Origin: Mariannaea sp. PMI_226
Lineage: Eukaryota > Ascomycota > Sordariomycetes > Hypocreales > Nectriaceae
DNA length: 64,000 nt
NCBI GenBank assembly: GCA_024336345.1
Contig: JANFOG010000010.1
Coordinates: 434,001 to 498,000, forward strand
Reading direction: 5' to 3'
Below the pieces are notes generated by a model. It had not been told where the DNA came from, did not search any database, and saw only the letters and a list, made by a program, of their open reading frames with translations. Shown here piece by piece: positions 14,197 through 24,970 of the stretch; the stretch's first letter is position 1, and every line of letters begins with the position of its first letter. Made by a program: the position numbers and the translations under genes.

Positions 14197-14802
14197 ATGT
14201 CAGAATCGACAAAATTGGTTGAATATCAACAGATTTTGAACGAGAAGATCGGTGGCACCGACAACGCCTCTGATATCTTTGATCGCGCTTCCACAGATGG
14301 GGGCGGCCGCACGCCCTCACGCTCAAGTGAAACCAGCTTGAACGATGGCCGGCCCCGTACTGCAGATTCAGCAGAGCCGGCGTTTCCCTGGCCAGGGGAG
14401 ACGTTTATTATTCGACTGCGAGATACAGGCCAGACCGTCACTTTAGTAGACGGCCGCTTGGAGCTATGCGACGAGTTCAGGCCCGAAGGTGGATGTCACT
14501 GGCGATGTGAAGAAAAGGATGGATGGTTTGGGTTCCGCAACTGCGTGTCAGGGACGTACATCGGCCACGATGGGAAGAAGAAGTTTATTGCAAAAGTCTC
14601 ACACCACCGTGAACATGAGTATTTCTGTGTCCGTTTTAATCCCAAGCGAGGCGGGTTTGAGTTGTTGACACGGCATGGACCGGAACTGTGGCGAATGAAC
14701 GTTGGACAGGATGGCAAGACGTTGGTTGAGACGAAGGGCGACTCAGTTACCTGGGACTTCTTCAAGCTTAGCCACGGTAGCCTTGGGAAACTGATATCCT
14801 GA
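14197..14802 (+). CDS. Hypothetical protein with a beta-rich C-terminal domain
   Basis: A single-exon gene of 201 residues. The first ATG in frame is at 14197 (context GCCATGTC); the frame is open further upstream but has no ATG. Residues 1-65 are polar and probably disordered (EKIGGTDNASDIFDRAS, then Ser/Arg/Pro-rich). Residues 66-201 alternate short hydrophobic and polar segments with many aromatics: FIIRLRDTGQTVTLVDG, HWRCEEKDGWFGFRN, GTYIGHDGKKKFIAKV, LWRMNVGQDGKT and a final TWDFFKL. The pattern WFGFRNxxSGxYIGHD with periodic W/F resembles a beta-trefoil (fascin or actin-crosslinking-like) fold; this is inference from pattern only. There is no signal peptide or membrane helix, so it is probably cytosolic. 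It converges on the N-acetyltransferase gene, with stop codons 15 bases apart. Confidence 0.7.
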   Translation: MSESTKLVEYQQILNEKIGGTDNASDIFDRASTDGGGRTPSRSSETSLNDGRPRTADSAEPAFPWPGETFIIRLRDTGQTVTLVDGRLELCDEFRPEGGCHWRCEEKDGWFGFRNCVSGTYIGHDGKKKFIAKVSHHREHEYFCVRFNPKRGGFELLTRHGPELWRMNVGQDGKTLVETKGDSVTWDFFKLSHGSLGKLIS

Positions 14803-14817
14803 AAGCTGCGTGTGTGT

Positions 14818-15818
14818 CTACCGGAGTTCTGATTTATAACCCTTGATACCGTCTTTTTCGTCTTCAGAAAGCAGGATCGAAAAGTACTCTTCTAATGCTG
14901 CTAGCCTTTCAGCTTCCGATTTGCACTCTGCAATGATTTGTGTTTTGCCACCGAGGTTTTCCTTGACTATGCCGTTGACCAGCATTCGCTTCCCATAAAT
15001 TTCATGCTCTTCACTTCCATTCTCCTTCGGCCTCCGCAGGAACTTGATGACAAGGACGTTGACCCTTTGGTGGCTATCAGGATGGGCACCGATCCAGAAG
15101 TTGACAACTCCCCAGTCCAGTGCATAAAACTCAATACCCGGAAATGAATAGAAAGAATTCCATTCCTTGTCAACACCGTTTCGGTACTGATAGATCCAGA
15201 GCTTTGTCTCTTTGGTTCTATGTACTTGGTGAGGTATCCAGTCTCTGACCAAACGGATTTGCTGCGTTCCCAAGTTCTGATGAATCAACCCGTCGACCAA
15301 GGGCATGGGAAGTAATGCGCCATCACCTCCAAATGCAACGTCAACATGGTATTTGCTGCCGTCTGGAAAAGTAACAATATTGACAATATGATTCCTAGGC
15401 AAAATGGGAAAGAAAAACTGTCAATAAAAGCTCTGTAGCTGGGATGTCCAACATACCAGCCAGGATAATCTCCCCGAGGAACACCTTCAAGCCTACCGCG
15501 TGTTCTAACGCCAGCGGTATAGGCATCAAACCCAACAGCACGGAGGATATGGTTGTAGAGAATAGCGATTTCCATACAGAACCCCCCACGACCTCGATTC
15601 TCCATCACAACCTTTTTGAAAAGGCGTTGCGGGTCAAGATCGATTTGATGGGTTGCATTGTAGTGAATCGACAGATTCTCGTACGGAAGACTGGAAAGGC
15701 AGTGCACATGCAAGGCTTTTAGAAGACTGAGAGAAGGCGGATCGTGACGCAGCGACTCAGGTAGCCCGATGTGTGTGAGAAACAGCTGAAGCTGTTCCTG
15801 GCTGTAAGCAGACGACAT
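14818..15818 (-). CDS. Arylamine N-acetyltransferase (NAT family)
   Basis: Two exons, 15457-15818 and 14818-15394, joined over a 62-base intron with a GTATGT donor and a CCTAG acceptor, give a 312-residue protein, the usual size of fungal NATs. The family transfers an acetyl (or in some fungi malonyl) group from CoA to arylamines or hydrazines through a Cys-His-Asp triad. All three are visible: Cys81 in RGGFCME, His123 in WNHIVNIV just after the splice, and Asp139 in YHVDVAFGG. The N-terminal LPYENLSIHY segment also fits. In Fusarium, NAT relatives detoxify the plant benzoxazolinone breakdown product 2-aminophenol; whether this copy does so cannot be judged here. It starts at ATG 15818, ends 15 bases from the stop of the convergent gene, and lies next to a second, unrelated acetyltransferase at 16349-17060. 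Confidence 0.93.
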
Positions 15819-16348
15819 TGAGTGATGTCTAATGAGTTACTAGCTTTAAGATTTGCTTCCTTTGGTCTTGTGAGAGGTTGGAAGCTCCGATGATAAACTG
15901 ATATGACCCCAGAATGTGACTCAAGTGGATCGATTCTAAACGGCCTAGTACGCCTGGGGTGTGATTTCGCAATTCGAGTTAAAGAAGACGTGCTATCATT
16001 AAACTATTGTAGCTACTCATGGAAACTGAAATCTATGTGATTCCTGGAATGGTTCTAGCGAATAAGGTGTGTTATTGAACTTGTCTATATATCAAGGCTG
16101 CCCAGCACCGCAGCTAGATGCCCCTATTTCATTGCGAGTGGCTAGAGACAAACCCCTCTCTCTTTTCTTTTCTTATAAAATTTATGACTGTATCCTGTGG
16201 ATCTCCAACTGCTTTGTTTGTGGGGTATATTTTTTATGATAATCTGAAACAGAAATCATGATAGGAAGGTCAAGATAATTATACATCAAGTCCCGCCCTC
16301 TTGATCAACATTGCAACATTTTAGTAGTCATACAGCTCAATTTTTTTT
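15819..16348. other. Intergenic, promoter side of the NAT gene
   Basis: No gene seen. It contains the 5' flank of the NAT gene and the 3' flank of the GNAT gene (both minus strand), with AT-rich runs near 16190-16350. Confidence 0.6.
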
Positions 16349-17060
16349 TTAGAAAATATATGCCTAATTTTCAATGTTAACAGGGGGGGGATCTTTGTAA
16401 ACATGCATAATGTAACTTACCAGATCGTGCCATGGGATACCGGCGTAGTTTGACTCACTCTTTCCGTAGTGAGTGAAACCAAGACCAATGTAATAAGGCA
16501 ACAGTCTATCATATGTCAAGATTGCGACTCTGTCACCTTGATTCGTCGTCTTCATTTGCTCGATAGGTCTTCATCAGAGCCTTGCCGAGGCCGCATCTCT
16601 GGTAGGTTTCTGAAACAGCCAATGAGTGAAGAGCGATGGTTCTGCCGTCTGGCTTGTGACCAACTTCGTGCTCAGCCTTGGGATTGGACTTCCAATTGCT
16701 TGGCAAGGCCATGTCGGGATCCTTGACGACTGGTGATCTGGCTTTGGTGGCGATTGTGTGAGCTACCAGGATGGAGTCATCGCCTTCAGGAGCCTGAATG
16801 AGGACTGGAATGTGGGCAGGGAGTTGGATTGGGGGGTTGACGTCTCCCCGAAGGAATAGTCCATAGCATATCTCAGGAGTTGCAGATAGTCGATATTCAA
16901 TCTATGAAGTTCCTGGTTAATTACGTGTTATGTCTCAGAGAGATGGGAATTGACTAACCTTCTCACGAGACGCTGCTTCGTTGGGAGGAAAAGCAGACGA
17001 CTCAACGACCACACAGCGGTCCAGATCGTGGATAGTGAGAGGTCGGATGAAGGCTTCCAT
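16349..17060 (-). pseudogene. GNAT-family N-acetyltransferase with apparent frameshift
   Basis: ATG 17060 opens MEAFIRPLTIHDLDRCVV, typical of fungal GNAT proteins related to polyamine or arylalkylamine acetyltransferases. Exon 1 (16959-17060) joins 16901 over a 57-base intron (GTTAGT to ATAG). Motif A, GRTIALHSLAVSETYQRCGL ending QRCGLGKALM, forms the acetyl-CoA pyrophosphate loop. Directly after it the frame breaks at about 16563-16566: the first frame continues as YRANEDDESR and stops, while the conserved continuation (MKTTNQGDRVAILTYDRLLP, then GLGFTHYG) lies in another frame. A loss of two bases from a TATAT-like run explains it. A second intron (16364-16420, GTAAGT to TTAG) restores the family-like end HDLAYIF and a stop at 16349. 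It is a recent pseudogene or a sequence error; the rest is well preserved, so an error is quite possible. Confidence 0.8.
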
Positions 17061-18272
17061 GATGAGGAAATTACAATGACAGAATTGAGAATTGGACGAG
17101 AGTATGTATGACTTAGAGGTCTTGAGAACTTGGAAGAAGCATCCGGAGCGAAGTCCCGGGACAGGGCCAGATATTATATTGCGGGGGAAGCGTGTAGTCA
17201 TGGACTAAAGGCTTTAGACCCTTCGTACAACTCAGTGGGGCGACCCACTTGACCGTTTGTTAAAAGGCGTCCAAAGGCGCAAAGAACATAAATCGGAGTC
17301 TGTTTAAGGCGAAATTGATTCACACCTTTGCTGGTGAGTGAAACAGCGGATATCGGCGTTGGTTTTTTTTTTGGCTCTTTTCAACAAGCGGATCCTCACC
17401 GACAGAATGCAAACAGACGGCTGCCCAATAGCTCTCCGCTCTACCAAGAAAAAAAAAATTTCTTGAAAAGGAGAAAAAAATTAATTTAGTCAAATATTTA
17501 AATTATGTTTCAAAGAGTCATCAGATAAAAAGAAAAGAAAAGCATGGCTGCACATTGTGATGGTTTTCGCTGTGATAAGCAATGCTGTGACATTGGATAT
17601 CGCCGATATAGGAACACAACTCTCCTCACATCGAAAAGATGCGTCATGCAGTTGAACATTGGTAGTTCTTTTTATTGTCAGTAAATACTACGTCGCGTGC
17701 ACCGTAAATACTACAAGGAAAGGTGGTTATAGAAAGCAACCTCAGCATAAAATTAAGTCTTTCACTTTGGGCGCCTCTAGTGGGAGTAGTTCATCATATT
17801 GTCCGGGGAGAAAGGGAAGCCCTCCCCTCGCTGTGTCGCCCATATATTTCTTTTGGGAGTATCTATTTTCAGATTCCTTGGTGCAAGTCTGGATGATTGG
17901 CGGCTGTGTGGCGTGTTGAGTCAAGAGGACAACTCACGACCAGGGCAGAGTGACGTCGATCGCGCTGAAAACCAGGTTCTGACATCCAGTCGAAGTGGCG
18001 GGATTTCTTCCAAGGCCAAAACCCTGGACACCAAACAGGCGTACTTCACCTTGTTATATCACCCAAATCGCTGACACTCGGAGAATATCAGTTCATTCTC
18101 ATTTTTCATTTAGCTAGTAAACCTACTTCCTTTTTGCTGCTTTCTTTCATCATGCTTTATTCTATGGACCTCAAGCTGTGAGAGGTTATATTCTAAATTT
18201 GAGACTCTGAAGCTACCATCCTAAATCAATGTCGTTGATTTTAATAATTGTTTCGAATACAAGCGGCCCAAC
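17061..18272. other. Intergenic, no gene seen
   Basis: It holds the 5' flank of the GNAT gene and the promoter of the glucanase gene. The part near 17440-17520 is AT-rich with long A runs. No reading frame resembles a protein. Confidence 0.6.
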
Positions 18273-19243
18273 ATGGCATCTCTAACGCAGAACTATATCC
18301 TATTGCTTTTTTCTCGTTCTCCGTCTATACCGAATCCCTTTCCAATCTGTCATCTAAACGTGGGCTGGCCTACTTTGGAGACAAGCACACTTCCGACACC
18401 GAGCTCTTAGTATCGGAAAATTCTACAATCTCTTGGTACTACACGTGGTCGATGTACTCTTCAGATCAAATCAAAGACTCAGTCCCGTTTGTTCCACTCA
18501 TACATAGTTTGGACGATGCCTCAAACCCGGAACTCACTTCGCAGCTGAGCCACCTCCCATCATCCTCAACTCGGCTCCTCACGTTTAACGAACCCGATGG
18601 AGAGACAGACACTGGCGGGAGCTCCATTTCCCCAGAAGACGCAGCGGAGTCATACATGTCTCATATTGCGCCACTCAGAAATAACACCAATTCTCAGTCG
18701 CGAAAGTGGGCCATTAGCCACCCTGCCGTCACAGGCTCACCAAGAGGCCTCGAATGGCTTCGAAAGTTTAACGAGAGCTGCTACAAGATAGACGACGGAG
18801 GCTGTCCTACCGACTTTGTCGCTTTGCATTGGTATGGAAATTACGATGGCTTAGTATCCTGGCTAGACACACTGCGAGAATTCTACAACAAATCAAACCC
18901 AAATTTGGAGTACTGGATCACCGAGATGGCGCTGCCAAAGGCGAATGATGACGATACTCTTGCAATGATGAACCAAAGCCTCAAATACCTCGATAGTCAA
19001 GACTATGTTCAGGCGTATGCATGGTTTGGAGCGTTTCGTGCGCAGGAAGCGAATGAGTGGACAGGGGATAGCGTATCACTATTTAACAAGCACGGTGATC
19101 TGACAGAATTAGGGGCTCTATATCTGGGAGGAAAGGCGAGAGGTTTTGAGAAGGGCATGTCAGCGGGACATCAGTTATTACCGTCTAATGCACTGATCTT
19201 AGGGCTGGTCTCTATGACAGTAGCAATAGTGATGTGCTTGTGA
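18273..19243 (+). CDS. GPI-anchored-type glycoside hydrolase, GH128 / Asl1-like beta-1,3-glucanase
   Basis: From about 18356 the frame encodes a complete Asl1/GH128-type catalytic core: RGLAYFGDKHTSD, YYTWSMYSSDQ, PLIHS, LLTFNEPDGE (putative acid/base Glu of the NEP motif), ALHWYGNYDGL and EYWITEMALP (putative nucleophile Glu). The C-terminus, from about 19162, is a hydrophobic tail after a small-residue patch, as in GPI-anchor signals, so the enzyme is probably tethered to the membrane or wall and cleaves beta-1,3-glucan. There is no ATG in this frame before the core. ATG 18273 in the +1 frame encodes MASLTQNYILLLFS, which would run into the main frame (FFSFSVYTESLS) as a normal signal peptide if the six-T run at 18307-18312 had one more T. 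I therefore place the start at 18273 with an apparent one-base deletion. It converges on the regulator gene at 19317. Confidence 0.82.
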
Positions 19244-19316
19244 GTGAGGCCAACTGTCTTGTCTAGTTTTGTGTCAGTGAAATTCATTTTACTTTTTTGG
19301 CCGGGTTTATCCCTAA

Positions 19317-21056
19317 TTACACAAATAACCACCCCTCCCTTTCCTCATACATGTACTCGAGCCATGTCATCCGCGCACAGTCCTCTGGGCTTCTGCTCCA
19401 AAGAATCTCCAGCATCTCACCGGCGCTCTTTGCATTGCGGCAACACGAAGCCTTCCATATCTGCTTAAAGATATCTCGCAGCGAGTCCCTTTGATCACAG
19501 CTATTTGTTTCCGCTCCTATGATAAACGCTGGCCATACCAAACTTTTGATATGGAAATCATCGGGTGGTATAGCCACCATGTGCATAACTGCCGAATCAA
19601 CCAGGTCTGCGATATATGAAGCTGATAGGTAGTAACTTCCTGCCAAGTTGCCGAGAACGTGGGAGGTATAGATTTCGACTGCGGCTTTATATGCACTAGC
19701 GAGGTGAAAGCGTGATATCGAGTGTTCTATGCGTGAAGATTTCGCTGCCCAAGTTGATGGAGAGAAGTGCTGAAGCATACACTGTATGGTATTGATTTCT
19801 TCGACTTTCTCATTTGATATTGACGGTGCCGAAAGAAATGAATGAATTGTCGAAAGCAGATATAAAAGTTCTGCCGGGCAGCCCACCCAGGTTTTATCTT
19901 CGGACTTTTGAAGGATTTCGAGAAAAGAGAAATCAAGAGTTTCGGAGATGGATGAAGGACTCTTGACTTTGGCTAGCGTACTGCTCATAATGTCTATGCT
20001 ATAAGAAGAAATTAGTCTTACCCTTAGTGTGCCTTTGGTGAGTATAACAATTGAAGGAGAGAAAAAACAAACATACGTAGTGCAAGCTGTCTCAAAGTAT
20101 TGCATCCATCTAAGGGATTCATCGTTGAGCGCTGCATGCGATAGTCTTCCTCGTTCGACTAACTCTTTAGCCCCTTGGAGATGATATCTCCATCCCATAC
20201 CCCCTGATTCCACCACGTCAATGCAGATGAAGAGGACAGCTGCCGCGGCCAACCCGTTTTCGTACAGTCCTGAGCTGGCCTTTATTTCTTGTTTTAGGCA
20301 CTCGAGTGCCTTCTGTTTGTGGAGTAGAGCCATGTAGAGTGGCTGATGGCAGTCAATTTGATCCCTCTGTAGTTCATTATGACGCAAGGGGGATAAATCA
20401 CCCGAGTTGGAACAATAAGATGCCGCTGAATCGTCTGCGCCATGGAGGGTTCTTCGATGGGAGAAGTGAAATGCAGACATTGAAATCATGATATGCTTCA
20501 AGGCCTCGCTTGTTGGAATCAATGGCATTAGTGCCAAAAATGGATTTGTTGAACGCATGTTGTACACAACGCACTCATTTGAAAGTTCAAGATCGACTCC
20601 ATGATGTTAGAATTTCGTTGGGAAAACAAAACCGTGATGATAAAAGATATAAAATGAAATGAAATGAAATAATAAGTAAGGGATACATAGAATAGCCATT
20701 TACTTACAGTATCGGATATACTTTCTGCATTCCCATGACAGATCCTGAAGGTCGGGCTCTATCAATGGTCTAGAGATGACGTGCCCTTCATGTCCCAAGG
20801 CGTTACCAGTAGCAGGTGCCGTCTCTGTGAGAGGCTTTTTCTGATCAAAGGTAGACTGGCCCTTTAGCTTCCCCCTGATTGCGAGACTGTTCGTCCATCT
20901 GAGCGGCTTTGATCGCTTGTAGCCCTGACACTTGCGGCGCATCGTCGAGCAGCGTCGGCATGATGGCAATAGTCTATCGCATCGGACCCGCTGCTGCCGG
21001 CAGGTCCCACATGAGTTCGAGGCTTGCTTTTCGCTGGATTCGCTTGCCGGCTTCAT
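19317..21056 (-). CDS. Zn2Cys6 fungal-type transcription factor
   Basis: Three exons (20708-21056, 20077-20596, 19317-19998), with introns of 111 bases (GTAAGT donor) and 78 bases (GTATGT donor), give 516 residues. The first ATG is 21056. Residues 16-43 are a complete binuclear zinc cluster, CX2CX6CX6CX2CX6C (Cys16, 19, 26, 33, 36, 43), followed by the basic segment KRSKPLRW. This is the DNA-binding domain of Gal4-type regulators, which usually bind paired CGG triplets. After the first splice comes ECVVYNMRSTNPFLALMPL, the usual start of the fungal-specific regulatory domain II, then IDVVESGGMGWRYHLQGAKE and further helical segments to the C-terminus (LEYMYEEREGW). It is nuclear by family. 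It is divergent from the urea transporter across 497 bases, so it may control that gene; this is inference. The stop lies 73 bases from the convergent glucanase. Confidence 0.9.
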
Positions 21057-21553
21057 CGTGGATCTTTCCCCGTTGCCCGCGATCGTGACGTGTAATATTT
21101 CAACCACCACAAACTCAACAGGCTTCCTTGCAGAGGGCTCGATTTGGCTATGTCTTAGCTGAACGACAGGGCTGTCCTTATCCCTCCTTTAAGTATTACC
21201 ATGCCACGGAGTTAATCTTCATTCGGAAGTTGGGACGCGGCCCTGGTCCATGGTTTCCTGGGTCTGGGGAATCAAGACGCTAGGCCCGCCCATGCCATGC
21301 GATCACCTCATTGGAGGCTGCTACTGACGACATCTTAGGTTCGATAGCCTCATACCCGAGAATGTGTCGTCAACAGTTTAACGACATTTTTTTTTTTGAA
21401 TCATTATTATCATGCTGTTAAACATGGTGATACAACACTATGTACATTTACATCCCCTAATAACAGGGTGTTATAAAAGTGTTATAAAGATGGCTCATCA
21501 TCACCTCTTTTTCTCACAGCTTGTTATAGGAGCCTTTCCCATTCGTGTTGAAA
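21057..21553. promoter_or_regulatory. Shared divergent promoter of Zn2Cys6 regulator and urea transporter
   Basis: This interval lies between two divergent start codons. Two TATA-like motifs, TATAAAA at 21472-21478 and TATAAAG at 21483-21489, sit about 65-82 bases before the transporter ATG. HGATAR sites of the type bound by nitrogen-regulatory GATA factors (AreA/NIT2) occur as CGATAG at 21342-21347 and, on the other strand, TGATAA at 21407-21412. Such short sites occur by chance, so their function is unproven. A T10-type run lies near 21388-21397. Confidence 0.45.
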
Positions 21554-24137
21554 ATGTTGGCTCAGCGATCAGATGCCGGGGGTGAGATAGCATCTCCCCT
21601 CCCACAATCCGTGGGATATGGCATTGTAGTCCTATTTGGACTGGCCTTTGCATTTGGTAAGACTAGCAATAGCAGAAACCGGCTCGATGCACTATGGCAC
21701 AGATGAATTAAAGAGAAGCTGATCGGCAATTTCAGGCATGATTGGAGTAACTGCTCTCTTGAAAAGAACTACAGGAGAAGATAATGCCAAAGTGGAAACG
21801 TATGCTTACATCTTCTTTCATTCAATATTAATTTCGGCACCTCAGTTAACAGCTTTCCGCATAGGTTCATGGTTGCAAACCGGAGAGTTCGAACTGGTCT
21901 CATTGCTTCTGCTGTGGTTTCGGTGAGCAATAACCTCTTCTCCCCACCCCAATATATCGATTGAATTTCACTGACGTACAGCGCAGTCCTGGCTATGGAG
22001 CACTGCCTTGCTAAGCTGTGTCCTCGTAACTTATGCCTATGGTATCAGTGGAGCGTTTTGGTATGCGGCAGGTTGCTCGCCGATGATTGTATTTTTCGCG
22101 TACCTTGGAGTGATTTGCAAGAAGCGAATTCCAGAAGCACATACTATTCTCGAGATTATTCGCATCCGATATGGTTGGTTACAGATTTTCCATCCCAAAT
22201 CGATCGCCTAGCTTAACTTTTCCAAGGAACAACTGCTCATCTCAGCTTCACTTTCCTGGCTGTTGTGAACAATCTGTTTAATACGGTCAACATGATTCTG
22301 GGCGCTTCAGCTGTTATATCATTTTTGTGAGTACTGAGAGCGAATATATGATTCGTGCACCAGCTCACTGTCGGATATTTAGAACCGGAATGCACATCAT
22401 GGCTTCTACGTTTTTGCTTCCTCTGGGCGTGGTACTTTATACTCTGGTTGGCGGTATCAAAGCAACGTGAGTTTTGCCCCATATTCGCTAATAATAATAA
22501 CTAAACGACTACCTAGATTTCTCACCGACTATCTACATACCTTTGTTATCCTGATTTTAAGCTGCTACCTCACCTTGAAGGCTCTCACCTCTGAGCAAGT
22601 CGGATCCCTTGGGGGCCTTTATGATCTGGTCGTAGCTGCTCAAGAGAACCACAACATCGATGGAAACTACAAGGGATCTCTTTTGACAATGACATCTCAG
22701 CAGGGGATTTTCTTTGCTATCATTCTTCTCGTCTCAAATTTTGGAGCTGTGATTGTAAGGGCGAAAGTCTCAAGCAAAAGATGCATACTAACCAACATCA
22801 ACAGATGGATACTGGCTACTTTATCAAGGCCTTTGCTGCATCCCCTCGCGCTGTCGTGCCGGGCTATGTGATTGGGGGCGTATCGTATTTTAGCGTTCCC
22901 TGGTCACTTGGTACTATCATGGGAATGGCGGCACTCGGGTTGGAATCATCGCCCATATTTCCGACATATCCAAGGGCAAGTAGTAGAACATGCTCCTACT
23001 GGTATCGCGAGGATGAGGCTTACACTGTTATAGGCTATGACGAGCACTGAGGTGACGAACGGCCTGGCTCTCCCGTACGTGGCTATCGCGGTGGCGGGCA
23101 AGGGCGGCGCCGTAGCAGTCCTTCTTATGACATTCATGGCTGTCACCTCTACACTCTCAGCACAAATCATTGCAGTCTCTTCCATTATAACCTTTGATGT
23201 ATACCGGACATACTTCAACAAGAATGCTGGAAACAAAGAAGTTATCCGATGGAGCCACATTGGTGTTATCTTGTTTGGAAGCGTCTCGGCAGGATTTACT
23301 GCGATGTTCCACTACGTTGGAATCGATATGGGGTGGACTCTCTACATGATCGGTATGTAAAAGAGCCAATAATTAGCTACAGCGGGATACTAAAACATAT
23401 TTTTAGGTGTCGTCACCTGCCCCGGCGTTGTGCCAGTCATCTTCACTATTCTGTGGCGGAAGCAGAGTACGATAGCCGTTGTCGGATCAGCTTTCCTGGG
23501 AATGGCCACTGGACTTGCAGTATGGCTTGGGACGGCGTACAAGTTCTTTGGCGAGGTGTCGGTGTCCTCAACTGGACAAACGCTACCCTGCATGTACGGC
23601 ACAGTAGCCTCAGCTCTGAGCCCGCTGCTGTACACTATTGTCATGTCACTGATTCGCCCAGCAAACTATGACTGGAGCGACTTTAAGCAGGAAAAGCTCG
23701 TCGTTGAAGTTGACAGCGAGGATGACAAGCAGGTTCAGACGCCTGGGAAAACTGCTAATAACAGCGTCAGCATCAGCAACAGTTCAGAGGAGCCTGCGGA
23801 GGATGACACTCACCGCCGTTGGACGAGGTATGCTCTGTTCTGGTCTGTGGCTACGTTTCTTGGCCACTGGGTCCTCTGGCCGCTGCCTATGTATGCAGCA
23901 AATTACATCTTCAGCAAAACGGTAAGTATAGCATTTTTGCTAGCTGCCTGGACAGGAATATATGAGGGGTAACTTGCTAACATCCTTTGCCAGTTCTTTG
24001 TAGCTTGGAACGCAGTATCCCTGATCTGGCTATGGCTGTCACTGATTGTTATTGGTATTTATCCGATTTGGGATGGTCGAGACCAGCTGCTCGCTGTGTT
24101 CAACAACCTGCGCCTGCGAGGGAGTCGGGGAGACTAA
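21554..24137 (+). CDS. Urea/proton symporter, DUR3-type sodium:solute symporter
   Basis: Eleven exons: 21554-21656, 21736-21799, 21865-21922, 21987-22173, 22227-22326, 22383-22466, 22517-22754, 22805-22975, 23034-23352, 23407-23921, 23994-24137. They give 660 residues, close to the usual DUR3 size. The protein imports urea at the plasma membrane, coupled to protons. Family landmarks are PQSVGYGIVVLFGLAFAFG, LLKRTTGEDNAKVETFMVAN, VSSWLWSTALLSC, YGISGAFWYAAG, AHTILEIIRIRYG, VLYTLVGGIKATFLTDYLHT, FIKAFAASPRAVVPGY and MTFMAVTSTLSAQIIAVSS. Exon joins were chosen because each keeps this pattern in frame. The intron after 22975 has a GC donor (AGG|GCAAGT), and the one after 22173 has a weak GTTGGT donor. 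The loop from about 23700 is acidic and Ser-rich. No break is seen. It is divergent from a Zn2Cys6 regulator; induction under nitrogen limitation is expected from the family. Confidence 0.93.
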
Positions 24138-24970
24138 GCCATCATTCGATGCTTGGCTGTGAAACCCTTGACCTGCCCACGTTTGCAAGGGGAGCCCTTG
24201 CTGTTTCTTTCTTATTTTGTGGGAACCTATTTTTTATTCACAGATTGCTGAGTATTCTGAATTAGAATTGCGCTTTGCGATATTCGATCATTCGTCTGGG
24301 AAGATTGTGCCTTCTCAGCCTCATGGTGCCTCATGGTGAAACCCCATCCAACATGTGCTGCATACAGTAGTAGTATTATATGCCGCAATCCGGCTTCTTT
24401 CATGCTCTCGCTGCCGTTGATGCGATAATGGCGACCCAAAAAGTCCTACGGGCCTAATGCAATGCATCAATCCCATCCCCAATCCAATAAAGACGTGGTA
24501 TCACTTGATCTGTTCGGCACTGATACTCCGCGCTGATCCACTCTCGCCCGATCTTGGGGAGCTTGGGCTGATTTCCTCCCCGGGCCCTGGTCCTTTTAGC
24601 GCCTTGAGGCGCCTAGAGGCATTGACACAGCCCCCAATAGGTAGCAGAATAGCGGCCAGTACGCCTCGCCTGAAGCTGAAATGTTCCCGTCCGCCTCACT
24701 GCACATCTCGTACATTTAGTGTTACACCTGTCTGTCATGATTTCTTTCGCTTTTTGTTCTTTTTTTCCTACGGAAGGCTTCATGTTGTCGTTTTTGGACA
24801 TTGCAGCAGTGCTCCATTCAACTGCTGCCGTTCCGACCTGACAGACTGACAGTTCTTACGGCGATTTTCGAAGTGGAAATAACCACCATTCCTCAACCCT
24901 CACGCGATTTGTCCCCAGCCTATACCAGAAGTTCGTACTAGAAGTCATACTCTCTCGGCATTACTCCAAC
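24138..24970. other. Intergenic; leader of the STAND-TPR gene
   Basis: No gene seen. It contains the 3' flank of the urea transporter and the promoter and 5' leader of the gene at 24971. Confidence 0.6.

Noticed and set aside
20700..21110. Longer N-terminus of the Zn2Cys6 regulator starting at 21110
   Set aside because: The upstream codon is GTG, not ATG. The first ATG is 21056, just before the zinc cluster.
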